Assembly (NCBI GenBank): GCA_023362775.1
Contig: JALMGJ010000005.1
Span: forward strand, 87,059,421-87,123,420
From: Charina bottae
Taxonomy: Eukaryota > Chordata > Lepidosauria > Squamata > Charinaidae
Length of the DNA: 64,000 nucleotides
Direction of reading: 5' to 3'
Part shown: positions 35,913 through 46,923 of the stretch, piece by piece
Layout: each line of letters begins with the position of its first letter
Numbering within the stretch: the first letter of the stretch is position 1
The notes under the pieces: generated by a model
Told to the model about the DNA's origin: nothing
The model's database searches: none
Seen by the model: only the letters and a program-made list of their open reading frames with translations
Made by a program: the position numbers and the translations under genes

Positions 35913-35934
35913 CAAGCTACAGATCAATAACCTT

Positions 35935-36699
35935 AGATACGCAGATGATACAACCCTCGTCTCAGAAACCCAGGAGGGCCTAAAGCACCTAATCATGAGA
36001 CTCAAAGAAGAAAGCGAGAAGTTTGGCCTCTTTCTGAATATCAAAAAGACCAAATTCATGACAACTGCAAAGAATGGAAACATCAAAATAGTAATTGATG
36101 GAGATGAGGTGGAATGCGTGGAAGAATTCACCTTTTTAGGATCAGTGGTCAATCAAAATGGCGAATGTAGCCAAGAAATTAAACGCCAAATCATGCTGGG
36201 TCGTACAGCAATGATGAGTATGAATCAAATTTGGAAAAGCAAGGATGTCAGCTTGATGACTAAGTGTAGACTAGTCCGAACTATTGTGTTCCCCATAACA
36301 CTGATGGCTGTGAAAGTTGGATGATGAAAAAGTTGGACAGAAGGGAAATTGATTCTTTTGAGGAGGCTATTGCGAATTCCTTGGACTGCAAAGATAACGA
36401 ATAAAGACGTGTTGAAGCGCATAAAACCAGACATGTCACTAGAAGGAAAAATAACAAAATGTAGACTTAGTTACTTCGGTCATGCCATGAGATCCACATC
36501 GTTGGAGAAAGACGTTATGCTTGGAATGGTCAGTGGCAAAAGATGACGAGGATGCCAAAGAACACTCTGGTTGGATGTAATCAAAGCAGACACAGGCCAA
36601 AATGTAAAGCAACTGAAAGAAGCTGTACAAGATCGGAAATCATGGAGAGAGTTGGCTTATGGAATTTCCAAGGGTTGGATACGACTGAATGGATAATTC
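35935..36699 (+). pseudogene. BovB ORF2, YADD motif to C-terminus, frameshifted
   Basis: Begins with the catalytic YADD box (RYADDTTLVSETQEGLKHL), then NIKKTKFMTTAKNGNIKIVI, EFTFLGSVVNQNGECSQEIK and KCRLVRTIVFPITLM. Further frames carry the BovB C-terminal region (KDVLKRIKPDMSLEGKITK, LSYFGHAMRS, VSGKR). A stop at 36324, a frame change and a stop at 36546 break it. The region ends at the BovB-type 3' terminus near 36699. Confidence 0.9.
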
Positions 36700-39045
36700 G
36701 ATTTGATTCGAATATATAAATATAGCTAATACCTAACAATAGAACAATAGAGACACATCTCCAGGTCACCTCCTTGAAGGTAGGCAATTATCCTTTGACA
36801 ATAATCTCCTCCGCGAAAGAATTAAAGTGAAGACTACCATATCTTCCTGCCATTTTCACACAGGAAGGTCTTGGTTCAAATTGCAGCATTAAGATTATGT
36901 TCATGTACAAGTTTGATTTGTATACTAATCTATACAGAATGTCCATCTTTGAATACATCACTAATATAGATACCCTTTGTTTTGGCTTGTGGCCCAAGAT
37001 AAATTTGGAGCTGAGGGGCAGCTGTGTCAGAAGCATCCTATGGACCATGACTATGTAGTTCTGTCAAACGCTACTGCTGCTCTTCCTGCTAGATGTGAAT
37101 GGAGGTAGCTCCTTTCTAGCCAAATGGACTACATAACAATCAACCTCTGTTAGGACCAGTGACATCACCCACATGGTCAAAAAACAAGAGTATGCCATGG
37201 CTATACTAGAAAAAGAAGTCTCCCATATTCCATCCATACTTGTACTTATTGTCCAGTTGCTCACCCATCTTCACTCAGAATGTGGGAAATATATGTTTGT
37301 GTGTGTGCGTGTGTGTGTGTGTGTGTAATAGGGCCCTTGGGAATTGCTTTGTTCTCTGAGTTTAAAAGCCTTCCACACATTGTGTACAAGTACCTGAAGT
37401 TACTGGTTACAGAGGGAAGGATTAAGCATATGGCCTTGGATATGCTTAATTCACTGCAGAATTCATCTGTTCATTTGGAGAACAAACATACTAATTCCTA
37501 CTAGCAGAGGTTCCAGCAAGGCTGAATATCTTATCACCCCCAACAGATGGCTGTTCTACCTGTTTCTACCAGTTGATCATGAATGCTATTGCATTCATCT
37601 TTGCCCTACATTTTCAAGCAGAAACTTTCCAAACTTTCTGTTAAGGGACCATCTTCAGTTCCTACCAAAAATACAAATACAAGTATTTGTTATTTCCTCT
37701 TCCCTTTTTTTTATCCCCTCCTCCGTGTTATTTTTCTCTTTCTTTTTTAAAATAAATAATCAAAAATACATTTTAAAAAAGCAGTACTATTTAGGTCAAC
37801 AGCTTCCAGTATACCTGCTGAAAACCAGTCTTTTATGACATTGGTAAAATCCATGGAAAATAAGTTTCACAGACTTAACATTAACAAAAGCTGTGTGATA
37901 TTCCAGTCGTATTATCGCATTAGGGTTAGGTTTATACAATTCACAATTGCGCTAAGTTAATGGGAATTTTTTACTGTTTTCAAAAATGAGATTGTACCCA
38001 CTTTAAGGTGTCCACAATCTCTATTTTCATTATCATTATCTTTTACTCAATTTAATCTTCAAACAGTTTTATTATTCAGTAGAACCTAGGAATACAATAT
38101 CCAAATAATACCTGAAATACACATTAAAAATAAAGAATGAAGGCTGCGAACATGTGCTTGTAAGCTTGTCTATTATAAAGGTATACTTGTCAGGGCATAC
38201 TTTGTGGAAGACTGATTTTCATCATGACCTATGAAACTGCCACTAATTAGCAGCACTTCTTCCCAACAGAAACACAGGCTTAGCTAACCTTCCAGTAGTA
38301 ACACAATCATGAAATTTCACACTTTCTAAAAAGAATTCCTTTATGATGACTTTGACGTGTATAGTCACAGCAGATGGCAATAGCTTCCCATCCTCCTGGA
38401 AATCCCACTCAAATAGCTTAACAGGGTAAAACTTGGTCAGTAGTTAGATGAAAGACCATCAGAAGATCCTAGGGCTGTAGGCTAGACTAGGAAATGTTAA
38501 ACAAAACAAAACAAGTCAGGTGGCTTATAAAGTTAACCAATCAACAAACAAACATGAACCCATCCACGCATTCTCCAACAGTCAAACTCAGCTCAAGGGA
38601 ACCACCTTTTTAATGACGTCTACAGGGATTTATTCCTGCACATCTTCTGCAAAGTGTCATTAAAGAACTTCTTCTGAAGCAGCTTCCTATGGAGTACATG
38701 AATATGGGTACCTATCGAAGAGTACCTTACAGCCTAGAAGCAATGCAGTTCTCTTCTATGTGTGCACTGTTAGGTCTGGAGAGCAGAAGTAAGCAAATAG
38801 GATCTACTTTACGTTTTATTATTGATATGCTTCTCAGATAGCATATCAATTCTCAATTCTCTTAGCATTATAGGGAGAATGAATAAAAACTGTATTCTGT
38901 ATATTCTAAATTCTGTATATTTTGTTGTTGGTATCATGAGCCAGTAGGCTAGCAAAGTAAACTAAATTATCCAGTTTATTAATCTACAAGCTGATTCACA
39001 TAAATAAATCACACAGGCTGGCCACATTATCTTTCAGACCTACTG
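36700..39045. other. Unassigned intergenic DNA
   Basis: A (GT)n tract lies at about 37297-37326. No gene or other element recognised. Confidence 0.5.
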
Positions 39046-39386
39046 TAAGGTAAAGGTAAAGGTTCCCCCCGCACATTTTGTGCAGTCGTGTCTGACTCTA
39101 GGGGCTGGTGCTCATCTCCGTTTGTTAGCCGAAGAGCCAGCGTTGTCCGAAGATGCTTCCACGGTCACGTGGCTGGCATGACGAACGCGGAATGCTGTTA
39201 CCTACCCACCAAAGTGGTATCTATTAATCTACTTGTATTTGCATGCTTTCAAATTGCTAGGTTGGCAAGAGCTGGGGCTAGTGCGGGAGCTCACTCTGTC
39301 ATGTGGGGCTAGGGATTTGAACCTCCGAACTTGCAATCTTCCGATCGACAAGCCTGGCGTCTTACCCGCTGAGCCACCACACCCCC
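39046..39386 (-). mobile_element. tRNA-derived SINE, family A (copy 6), full length
   Basis: Full-length minus-strand copy from TAAGGTAAAGGTAAAGG to GCCACCACACCCCC. It has more substitutions than copies 5 and 7, and no convincing target duplication is visible. Confidence 0.92.
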
Positions 39387-40082
39387 TAAGACACCATTTT
39401 ATTCATGTTCTTGTTTTTCCAACCATAAGCTTATTTCACTAACTCGTTAATTCTTTTTTTTTTAAATCAGCATGGGAAAAAATACATGGTTTTGTGCATA
39501 CATCTTTGAATGTATGCATTTTTGTCAAGCAGATTGCCCTAATTTAATTTAGTGTTGGTTATTTTCACTACAAATTATGTTTATTTGTATGGACATATTT
39601 TTAACTGCAGAAGTGCAGTGTAGAATCCAGAAAAGTGCAAGTATCGTAGAATAAAAGTGTACTAATGAAGTCACAAAAAAATTGAACCCAAGATAATTTA
39701 ACTGCCATCCAAATGGATTCTGGAAACAGAAGGTAAATTCAGCCCACCAAAATAACTTCAGTGTGCATCAACATTTTTTTTAAAAAAAAATTTGTACACC
39801 AACCTGAAGTTTGGCTAATTTCAAAATGGAATTGTTAGATCATCTCTTAAAGCAATTGGTGGTGTGGTACGCACTAGAACTTCAGTCAAAATAAATTGTT
39901 TATGGAGACCAACTATTTCTCTTTCAGAATAATTTCTGCTAACTAAATGTTAGCTACTAATTTTCTTATTAAGCAAACACAGAGTTTTGTTTGCAGTTAC
40001 ATATGTTTTATGACATGCATTTTTATGGAAAATGTTTATGATTTATAGAAGCAAATTAACCTAGCCTTTTATCTATAATTAA
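39387..40082. other. Unassigned intergenic DNA
   Basis: AT-rich; no feature recognised. Confidence 0.5.
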
Positions 40083-40139
40083 GTCAGTCAGTCAGTCAGT
40101 CAGTCAGTCAGTCAGTCAGTCAGTCAGTCAGTCAGTCAG

Positions 40140-40185
<46 letters not shown>
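40083..40185 (+). repeat. Compound (GTCA)n(CTAT)n microsatellite
   Basis: About fourteen GTCA units followed directly by about eleven CTAT units. Confidence 0.97.
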
Positions 40186-42209
40186 ATCTTTCCCCATCCC
40201 ACTTCATTGATGATTTGCTTTCCATCATAGACTTATAGTATATAAAGCAACTTGCAACCGACAAGTAATTTAAGTCTGTGAGGCAGACTTATGCTGTTCT
40301 TACATGTTATAAAAATGTTATTAAAAAGATAGGCCTGATTTATGGAAGAACAGTTTGATAAGGGTTTGGGTGCCCGATGGAGAATTGCAATCATGCAATA
40401 TTTTCTACAAGGTTGTAACTGATGTTCACTCACCAATATTTTCAGAGTGAAAAGGAAGCATTCATGTTCCTAAATATTCTTGCACAGATCCCTTGATTAT
40501 TATTATTAGACAGTTAAATATTATTGCTGAGGTTTCCCCACTGCTTCGGCTCTACACTTCCTCAGCCTCCCTAATTAAGCAAGGACATCATTAAGGTAAT
40601 TCAGAGTGAGAGTAACTCTGCCCTCAATCTGAACTATGACTATAAATACATTTGCTACCTGGTTCTGAAAACACACAGAGAGACAGCCAAAAACGGTGAT
40701 TCTTCACTCTGAGCAAAGCTTCAGTGAAATGTGTTTTTTGTTGGCTCAGCCCTAAATTTACACACACACACAGCATAGCAGAAGTATACACACACTGGTG
40801 TGCACATTTAGATAAATGATGACCAACATGTGTCTAATATTTGTGAAAGTGCTTTATGGAAACCAGTTAGTAGTTGCAAAGCAACCATCTCATTTTTAAG
40901 GTGAGAACACCATCTGCTGGTGGCTGTCTATAACTGCTTAACCAAATACATTTTTTTTCCTTTGCTAAGCTTCTTGAAATGTGCCCTTTACAAAACAGTT
41001 CCATTTCTGGACCATGCTTAACAGCTGTCAATTTTATCATTAACTTTTGAGCAAACCCTATCTTGATATTATCCCATTATCTTTTTCATGTCTTCTACAG
41101 AGATATGTAATATTAACTGTTTGAAAATCTAATTCTACTATATAAATACCATTTAGGCTACAATTAAATAGCCAAAGAAATATTCCTTATCTGGTAGCAG
41201 CTTGTGATTATCGATTCACTGGCTGGGATTGTGATTCCATGACATGCAACATCAAGAAATGGGTGAAGCCTTTGTTGGCTTATGTGGTAGTGGAGTTGAA
41301 AGTGTTCCATATGGGAGGGACCTATTCCAATTCTAGGAATAAGGCTGGACTGGTGTTGTCAGCAGACTCTTTTCATCAATATGCAGAAGATAAAGGGTGC
41401 AGAAGAAACTCGAGATGGCTGATCAAGCATTCAGGTCTCCCCAATTCAGCAGGTAGGCAGACGATGGAAGGATGGGCAGGTTTCATTCCCATTTGGCTGT
41501 TCTCCCAAGTCTACAACCAAATTCCTTGACTTGGGATAGAACTTTGAGAACCAACCTTGTGGAACTTGAGGGCTGAACGCAGATTTATGCAAGTTTCAGA
41601 AATAGATTCTCCTGCCTCCTGTTCGCCACGATTGTCCCAGCACCTCCGTGGTAGCCCCAAAAGTGAGACTTAGGAGATTGGGAGATGTGTTAAATGGGAT
41701 AGATTTGGTGTGGGGAAAAGAGAAAAATCTTCCCAAACTGGGCATGAAAAAAGCCTCTCTCTGATTTGTAAAATCTCTGTTCAAACCCATTCAGCAATGT
41801 TCCCAAACCCTCAAGGGGCAAAGGGCTACCAGGAGAAACAAGAGCAAGGAACTCCATTAATGCCAGATCAGTTGGTCATGTCTGTCTACAGTTGCACCCA
41901 ATGTAAATGCCTACATTGGCACCCACTCAGACCTATTCTACATAGGTTTAAATCTCACATGGCCCTATTTCCTTCTGAAGAAAACTACCCAAAAGCAAAA
42001 GTAACAAAGAGAAATACTGATGAAACAAGTAACCACCGTTACAAGCATCAAAGATTAAAGCTTTAAAACCACAGGGAAGAAAGGGTAATGGGAAAGAGGA
42101 GCTGATCCATATGGAGCAATGTGGAATAGCCAAAGAAGCATGTCCTTCTTCCTTTCTCTCTCTTTGGATAAATGATGGCAAGATCAAAAGGCAATGTTAC
42201 AAAAATAAG
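40186..42209. other. Unassigned intergenic DNA
   Basis: The region 40490-40690 is non-repetitive, AT-rich and might be conserved non-coding DNA. Open frames at 41239-41529 and 41710-42066 have no recognisable domain and are probably chance. Confidence 0.45.
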
Positions 42210-42257
42210 GTGGAGCAGTGGATTTAGCTTGAATCATGTCAACTGGATTTCTATTTT

Positions 42258-42306
42258 CTCAGTGGAAACGTTTCGCTCCTTATCCAAGGAGCTTCTTCAG
42301 TCTGAG
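42258..42306 (-). ncRNA. Hammerhead ribozyme motif, left arm
   Basis: Minus strand: CUCAG, CUGAAGA, stem II GCUCCUU/AAGGAGC with loop GGAU, GAAA, palindromic ACGU, U, then CCA and CUGAG closing stem I. All core bases are present. The self-complementary stem III would require dimerisation, or pairing with the other arm. Confidence 0.82.
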
Positions 42307-42552
42307 CAAAGTTGGTAAGGGAATCCTAAATATGTTTCTAGGTAGCTGTGTGACCTTACACCTGGGGTCATGGTTATATTGAGATGTTATTTTTAAGTCC
42401 TTTTACCATCTAAAGGAGAATCGTTAAGATCACCATGCTGCTGTTGAGCTTGTGAAATGGTCTTAATCTTCCTAGGCACAGAAGACAGAGCCGGGAGATA
42501 GATGGGGGAAAGATTATGCCTGAGATTGAGATTGTGCCTGAGGCCCCACCTC

Positions 42553-42564
42553 TATTATATTATA

Positions 42565-42603
<39 letters not shown>

Positions 42604-42653
42604 ATATAATATAATATAATATAATATAATATAATATAATATATATATTATAG
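42553..42653. repeat. AT-rich spacer with (TA)n and (ATATA)n tracts
   Basis: (TA)n followed by about ten ATATA units forms the centre of the inverted pair. It would be the loop of the hairpin. Confidence 0.93.
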
Positions 42654-42872
42654 ATTGTGGCACAATCTATCTCCCATCTATCTCCCGGCTTTGTCTTCTG
42701 TGCCTAGGAAGATTAAGACCATTTCACAAGCTCAACAGCAGCATGGTGATCTTAACGATTCTCCTTTAGATGGTAAAAGGACTTAAAAATAACATCTCAA
42801 TATAACCATGACCCCAGGTGTAAGGTCACACAGCTACCTAGAAACATATTTAGGATTCCCTTACCAACTTTG

Positions 42873-42921
42873 CTCAGACTGAAGAAGCTCCTTGGATAAG
42901 GAGCGAAACGTTTCCACTGAG
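42873..42921 (+). ncRNA. Hammerhead ribozyme motif, right arm
   Basis: Same 49-nt motif on the plus strand, identical in core, stem II and ACGU stem III to the left-arm copy. One transcript across the insert would carry this motif and the antisense of the other, not two active copies; each strand therefore encodes one ribozyme. Confidence 0.82.
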
Positions 42922-43009
42922 AAAATAGAAATCCAGTTGACATGATTCAAGCTACAGACAATTCCACCTGGATGACTGAGAACCTTCATAGACATGTGGA
43001 GCAGTGGAT

Positions 43010-43200
43010 GTTTGCTGCATCTAATTACATTTGCAAGAGAGAGAAAGAGAGAGACCTTGTCTTCCATTAAGAATAAATACTAACAGATCAACAAAAATAC
43101 ACCTTTCTTTCCTCTATATTACATTGTCATAGAGGAGCCAAGCCTGCAGCAGTCCGCGAGTGAAAAATAAACTCTAAGCCAGAAAATCTAGCAGTGATAA
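43010..43200. other. Unassigned intergenic DNA
   Basis: Short purine-rich run near 43035-43055; nothing else. Confidence 0.5.
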
Positions 43201-43422
43201 CTAATGGCAATGATACTTACAACAGCGATTTGATCTCCAACAGAAAAAGTACTCTGAAGGATGGATGCGTGCTGCCCATATCATTTTTTCATAGAAAAAT
43301 AAATCAGAACCAAGATGCTTCTGCAAAATAACAAATGGCTGCCATGCATTTCCACTGATACGATCACTAACAAAAATATTACACCGATAACACTCAAATG
43401 GTGGCAAGTTACTTATGAACAT
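43201..43422 (-). other. Exon-like open frame, unknown identity
   Basis: The minus strand is open for at least 73 codons with a balanced composition (DRISGNAWQPFVILQKHLGS, FYEKMIWAARIHPSEYF). A strong splice-donor-like GTAAGT lies at about 43212-43217, close to its end. I do not recognise the family. It may be an exon, a decayed exon or chance. Confidence 0.3.
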
Positions 43423-43730
43423 GACATCAAAGAAAGGGGTGTCATTTCACATACACCAATGAAATGTGGCCAAGTGCTTTAAAAGTTACACCAATGGAAA
43501 TGGTTCTCTTCCATCCGAGCAATGGTCAAAACTTCATACTTCCAATAAGGAAAAGCAGAATGTTCAGTTATAACTGGATGTCATGGAAGGGAATAGTAGC
43601 TGCATCTGGGAATGCTAGAAGACAAAATTGTAAGACTGTGTCGCCTTTGGTTACTCTGAAAGGCTTAATATACTTATCTTATATGTACAATATCCTTGGA
43701 GATAAACATTCATTTGTATATGTGTATGTT

Positions 43731-43962
43731 TGGTGTAATGGTTAAGGCATCAGGCTAGAAACCGGGAGACCGGGAGTTCTAGTCCCACCTTAGGCACAAA
43801 GCCAGCTGGGTGACCTGGGGCCAGTCACTCTCTCTCAGCCCTAGGAAGGAGGCAATGGCAAACCACTTCTGAAAAACCTTGCCAAGAAAACTGCAAGGAC
43901 TTGTCCAGGCAGACTCCAAGAATTGGACACGATTGAACGGGTTTTTAAAAAAAAGTGAGGCG
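43731..43962 (+). mobile_element. Sauria SINE, full length
   Basis: Best preserved Sauria SINE in the window. The tRNA-like head contains an A-box-like TGGTGTAATGGTTAAGGC and a B-box GGGAGTTCTAGTCCC. The conserved middle has GGCAATGGCAAACCACTTCT and CTTGCCAAGAAAACTGCA. The BovB-like tail is AATTGGACACGATTGAACGG, followed by a T/A-rich end. The tail matches in form the BovB 3' end at 29.4 kb. Confidence 0.94.
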
Positions 43963-44042
43963 GGGAGTGGGAAGGAGGACAAATGATGTGAGTTGATAGG
44001 CAATATGACTGAAAACTGACTACTGTGTCCTTTTCTCAAAGC

Positions 44043-44348
44043 TTAGTGGAGAGTGTGCATTTGATTATCTTTCAAAAGAACTGTACTAACTTCCTGGTCA
44101 ATATACATATCCATATTCTCCAAGAATATCCATGTTCTCCCAAAAGTTCTTGGGAAACATGTATATTTTGACGATTTCAAGAAGTATGCTAACCTCAAAC
44201 AGATCTTGTGGAATATGCCTATCTCAGCAGGTTCTCCTGGCAACAGGTCCTGAAGAATTTTCTTGGCAATTTGCCCACTTTCCAGCCTGTAGACCTGCTC
44301 CTCACAAAATAACCTCTTAGGGCAGTAATAGCTTATGTGTGATGGCAC
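44043..44348 (-). other. Exon-like open frame, unknown identity
   Basis: The minus strand is open for about 100 codons and reads protein-like (CEEQVYRLESGQIAKKILQD, LLPGEPAEIGIFHK). A second frame of the same strand continues plausibly after that point (LFEVSILLEIVKIYMFPKNF), as if a one- or two-base shift had occurred near 44200. No family recognised; possibly a decayed exon. Confidence 0.3.
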
Positions 44349-44769
44349 TTCTCTGCTCAGCTAATCAAACAGAAATGGAGCAACAGAACAAAGCTGCAAA
44401 ACTGTTTCCCTCCATTCAGCTGAGTAACATGGAGGTAGCAAAATAACATCATCCTGTTCCCTTGCACTCCTGATGGAATCTGGTTCCACTACCGTGGAAG
44501 AGAAAAGGGAAACTTCTGCTGGCTTTCATGTCTTCATAGCTGCTGGCTATGAAGTTGCTTTAGCATGCTTTCCTTAGATGATTTAGAGTACAACAGCAGG
44601 ATGCCACAGATTATCTTTAGGATTCCTAAATATGCAAGGATACATTGAAATGAAAAGAAAGAAGAGGGAAGCTGTTGTGGAGAGGAAGACTTAAAAGACC
44701 ACATCACCAAAGACGGTACATCAAGCCTACATTTGCCTGCATTCTGGCAAGTATATATATATATAAATT

Positions 44770-45036
44770 GTGCTTTTGGCACCATTGCAAAGTATTGCAA
44801 TACAAACAGATGCAAAGGGGTCAGAGGGACTTTATTTGAAGAGCTGCTCTGATAGAGAACCTTGGCAGATTTTCCTATGCAGAAATGGGAAAGGGAAGCT
44901 TCCCAAAGCAGCTTTGGCCAGATGGGATGCAAGTTTTTCAGAGGTGGAAGAGGATATTACCTTCAAAGAACAAGAGACAGCCAAACATTTAACAGCAGAT
45001 CAAAAGTTCTTGAGTCAAATATCACTTTTCTCATGA
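44770..45036 (+). other. Exon-like open frame, plus strand, unknown identity
   Basis: Open for 88 codons (GKLPKAALARWDASFSEVEE, EQETAKHLTADQKFLSQ). A minus-strand frame of 132 codons overlaps it, so at least one is chance. No family recognised. Confidence 0.2.
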
Positions 45037-45471
45037 ACTCACTCACTGGCCTCGGGGAAATCATTGTTTTCCAAAACCCTTTAGAACAGCATTCCTGTTC
45101 TTGCTAATATAATCATCACAAACAATGAATCATCTTGCTGTATGTTAAGAGGGATTGATTGTCTAAGCAGCCGCTTTTGTAATCCTATTTTGATCATCAT
45201 CAGGAAAGCCCTCGTCTAGCAGTATCTATGCAATTAAACCTTGGGAGGAAAATTTTGGAACTTTTTCATCTCCTGGACTTTGGTCCTTATTACAGACAGG
45301 TAATCCTTTCACAAAACGATACTGACAACAATGTCGTAAATACCTCCTTTTGAATTCAAGCCATCTACTCTCAACTAATACATTGAACTTGGAGAAATAA
45401 GAGGGCAAATTACTCATTTTTTAAAGATTTAAACCAGACAACCAACTACCTATCCTCTAACATACTAAAAG

Positions 45472-46208
45472 ACTTTTGAATTCCTCCTGGAAAAGATGCT
45501 AAGGTCACTGTTAGAATACACATGCAAGAACTACAAACTTTGGGACTGATGGAAACCCTGAAGCATCTCTTTCAGCTTTCTCCTCAAGCTGTCTCTGTAA
45601 AAGGTGAGGTTTTTTAAATTGACACACCTGAAAAGGAAAGTTCTCTGAAAAATGAAAAAAGCCCTGTTGAAAAAAAAACAACCAAAATCCAGAGCTCATG
45701 CCAAGAGGAATGTACAGAAGATGAAGAAGAAATAACCCTTTGGGGCAGTTGTGCTAAGGAAACAGTTTGGCACATCTGTAGGAAAGTTTGTTTTGCTTAT
45801 GCTACCAACATCCCTGGCTGGCAAACTGACTGCCTTTCCCCCAAATATTTGATTATTTGTAACCCGCCCAGAGTCCCTTGTATGGGAGATGGGCGGGGAA
45901 TAAATTGAATAGATAAATAAAAAATAAATAAATAAATAAAATATTTAAAAGCCACAAAATTTGCTAATGTGAAAGGACATCCTGGTGTCACATCAATAGT
46001 TAGGAGTTCATGCAGTTCTTCAGTGATTTTTATCATGACATATTGCAAAATAATGTCAGAGTATTATATTCTCCAGAATCACCAGCAAAATGATTTCAGG
46101 AAACAAGATTATTTTCTTCTTTCAGCATCAAGAATTCAATGGGATATTGTCTTGACATGGGTAGTTTTAATACCCATAGATAGAACTATCCTATATCAAT
46201 CTCTCTAA
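45472..46208 (+). pseudogene. Possible decayed coding sequence split by an L2-like tail
   Basis: From 45483 one frame reads IPPGKDAKVTVRIHMQELQT, LMETLKHLFQLSPQAVSVKG, one stop, then SSCQEECTEDEEEITLWGSC and AKETVWHICRKVCFAYATN up to 45850. Two stops in about 120 codons is low for random AT-rich DNA. After the LINE tail at 45853-45942 another frame is open to 46208 (HPGVTSIVRSSCSSSVIFIM, RIQWDIVLTWVVLIPIDRTI). I do not recognise a family and cannot tell whether this is host gene debris, a transposon or coincidence. Confidence 0.3.
45853..45942 (+). mobile_element. L2/Vingi-like LINE 3' tail
   Basis: TTGTAACCCGCCCAGAGTCC, GGGAGATGGGCGGGG and a tail of AATAAATAAATAAATAAA match the 3' end of the LINE at 16.9-17.7 kb. 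Only about 90 bp are present, an extreme 5' truncation. Confidence 0.92.
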
Positions 46209-46343
46209 TTTATTTTAAAGCTTTCAAAGCTAAGGGCCATCACCACATTTTACGTTGGGGAATTAACAAGGATTATTGGCTATAGATGCAAAAAAAGATA
46301 AAGGTCTCTGAGATGAAAGAAAATTATTGGCTCCTCCCATTCC

Positions 46344-46862
46344 TTATTCCATGCAAAGAATCCAACTGGATTGGCAACTGAATATTATTTTAACATTGAC
46401 CAGGGACAGGATAGACTCATTGACAAGATCTCCATTTTCTGTTCTCCACCCAACCTGAGCATCAACCATATTAAGAAGTTGTATTGCCCTCTTACGCTCT
46501 AATGGTAAGACCATCTTGACCATCCTGATTTCCAAATCTTTGAATTTGAACAGTTCCTGCTCATGTACAATGCTATTTCTCTCAAATATATTGCACTGTC
46601 CAGTGATACTTGAAATAATACAGGATTTCCCAATGCACTTTCTATAAAAGTTCCCATTTGACTCCAAAATGTCAGATTCCAACTCAGGTGTAAGCATATA
46701 TAAATTTAACAACCTACGACATTTCATAAATGAAATTTCAGTAGAACCACACAGAAACACCCGGATGATGCCAAAAGTCCTGTCTGGAATTCCATGTCCT
46801 TCTCCAGAGTTGGTAGTACGGCATGTCACATGTCCTGAGAACATTGCTCTAATCACATTCAT
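46344..46862 (-). other. 172-codon open frame, unknown identity
   Basis: The minus strand is open for 172 codons in AT-rich DNA, the longest frame here not explained by a known transposon. It reads GHVTCRTTNSGEGHGIPDRT, CRRLLNLYMLTPELESDIL, FERNSIVHEQELFKFKDLEI and ERKRAIQLLNMVDAQVGWRT, with charged and hydrophobic residues alternating as in a folded protein. A possible splice acceptor (CATCTGGTAG) lies just upstream of the first Met. No signal peptide, membrane segment or known motif is seen. It could be an exon of an undescribed or decayed gene. Confidence 0.35.
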
Positions 46863-46923
46863 TCTTCTACCAGATGATGAAATAGATCAGAAGCAAGAAA
46901 ATGTTACAAGAGTTCTGACTTAG

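Larger units (their letters stand above)
34802..35934 (-). mobile_element. Penelope-like element, 5'-truncated, antisense, 12-bp TSD
   Basis: The insert at 34814-35922 lies between exact 12-bp copies of ATCAATAACCTT (34802-34813 and 35923-35934), inside the BovB codons for NNLRYADD. Reading on the minus strand it has the C-terminal part of the PLE protein with its GIY-YIG endonuclease and then a terminal repeat containing a hammerhead motif. The terminus near 34854 (TGTAGCTTGAATCATGTCAA) reappears inverted at 35903-35922, so the upstream end carries the start of an inverted terminal repeat. The same terminal repeat occurs twice at 42.2-43.0 kb. Confidence 0.9.
33706..36699 (+). mobile_element. 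RTE-BovB LINE split by two Penelope-like insertions
   Basis: About 1.6 kb of BovB is present in three blocks: 33706-34261, 34530-34813 and 35923-36699. Removing the two insertions and one copy of each duplication gives a continuous BovB order through the reverse transcriptase to the C-terminus. The endonuclease half is missing (5' truncation). The 3' end is GGATACGACTGAATGG, a diverged form of the BovB terminal motif. Frameshifts and stops in every block show that this is an old copy that was dead before or soon after the Penelope insertions. Confidence 0.92.
42210..43009. mobile_element. Head-to-head pair of PLE terminal repeats with 14-bp TSD
   Basis: The insert at 42224-42995 lies between exact 14-bp copies of GTGGAGCAGTGGAT (42210-42223 and 42996-43009). 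The left arm (42224 to about 42525) is almost the perfect reverse complement of the right arm (about 42665-42955), and both match the terminal repeat of the Penelope-like element at 34.8 kb. The right arm carries 40 more outer bases (ending CTTCATAGACAT). Between the arms is an AT-rich core of about 100 bp. No protein is encoded. High similarity of the arms points to recent insertion or gene conversion. Confidence 0.92.

Noticed and set aside
40083..40185. CRISPR-like array of short repeats
   Set aside because: Pure tetranucleotide microsatellite without spacers, in a vertebrate genome.
41710..42066. 118-codon plus-strand frame
   Set aside because: Composition is that of random AT-rich DNA, no domain, no neighbouring exon-like sequence.
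43731..43962. Sauria SINE head as a tRNA gene
   Set aside because: B-box is altered and the unit ends in a BovB-like tail; same repeat occurs at 3.7, 31.8 and 53.8 kb.
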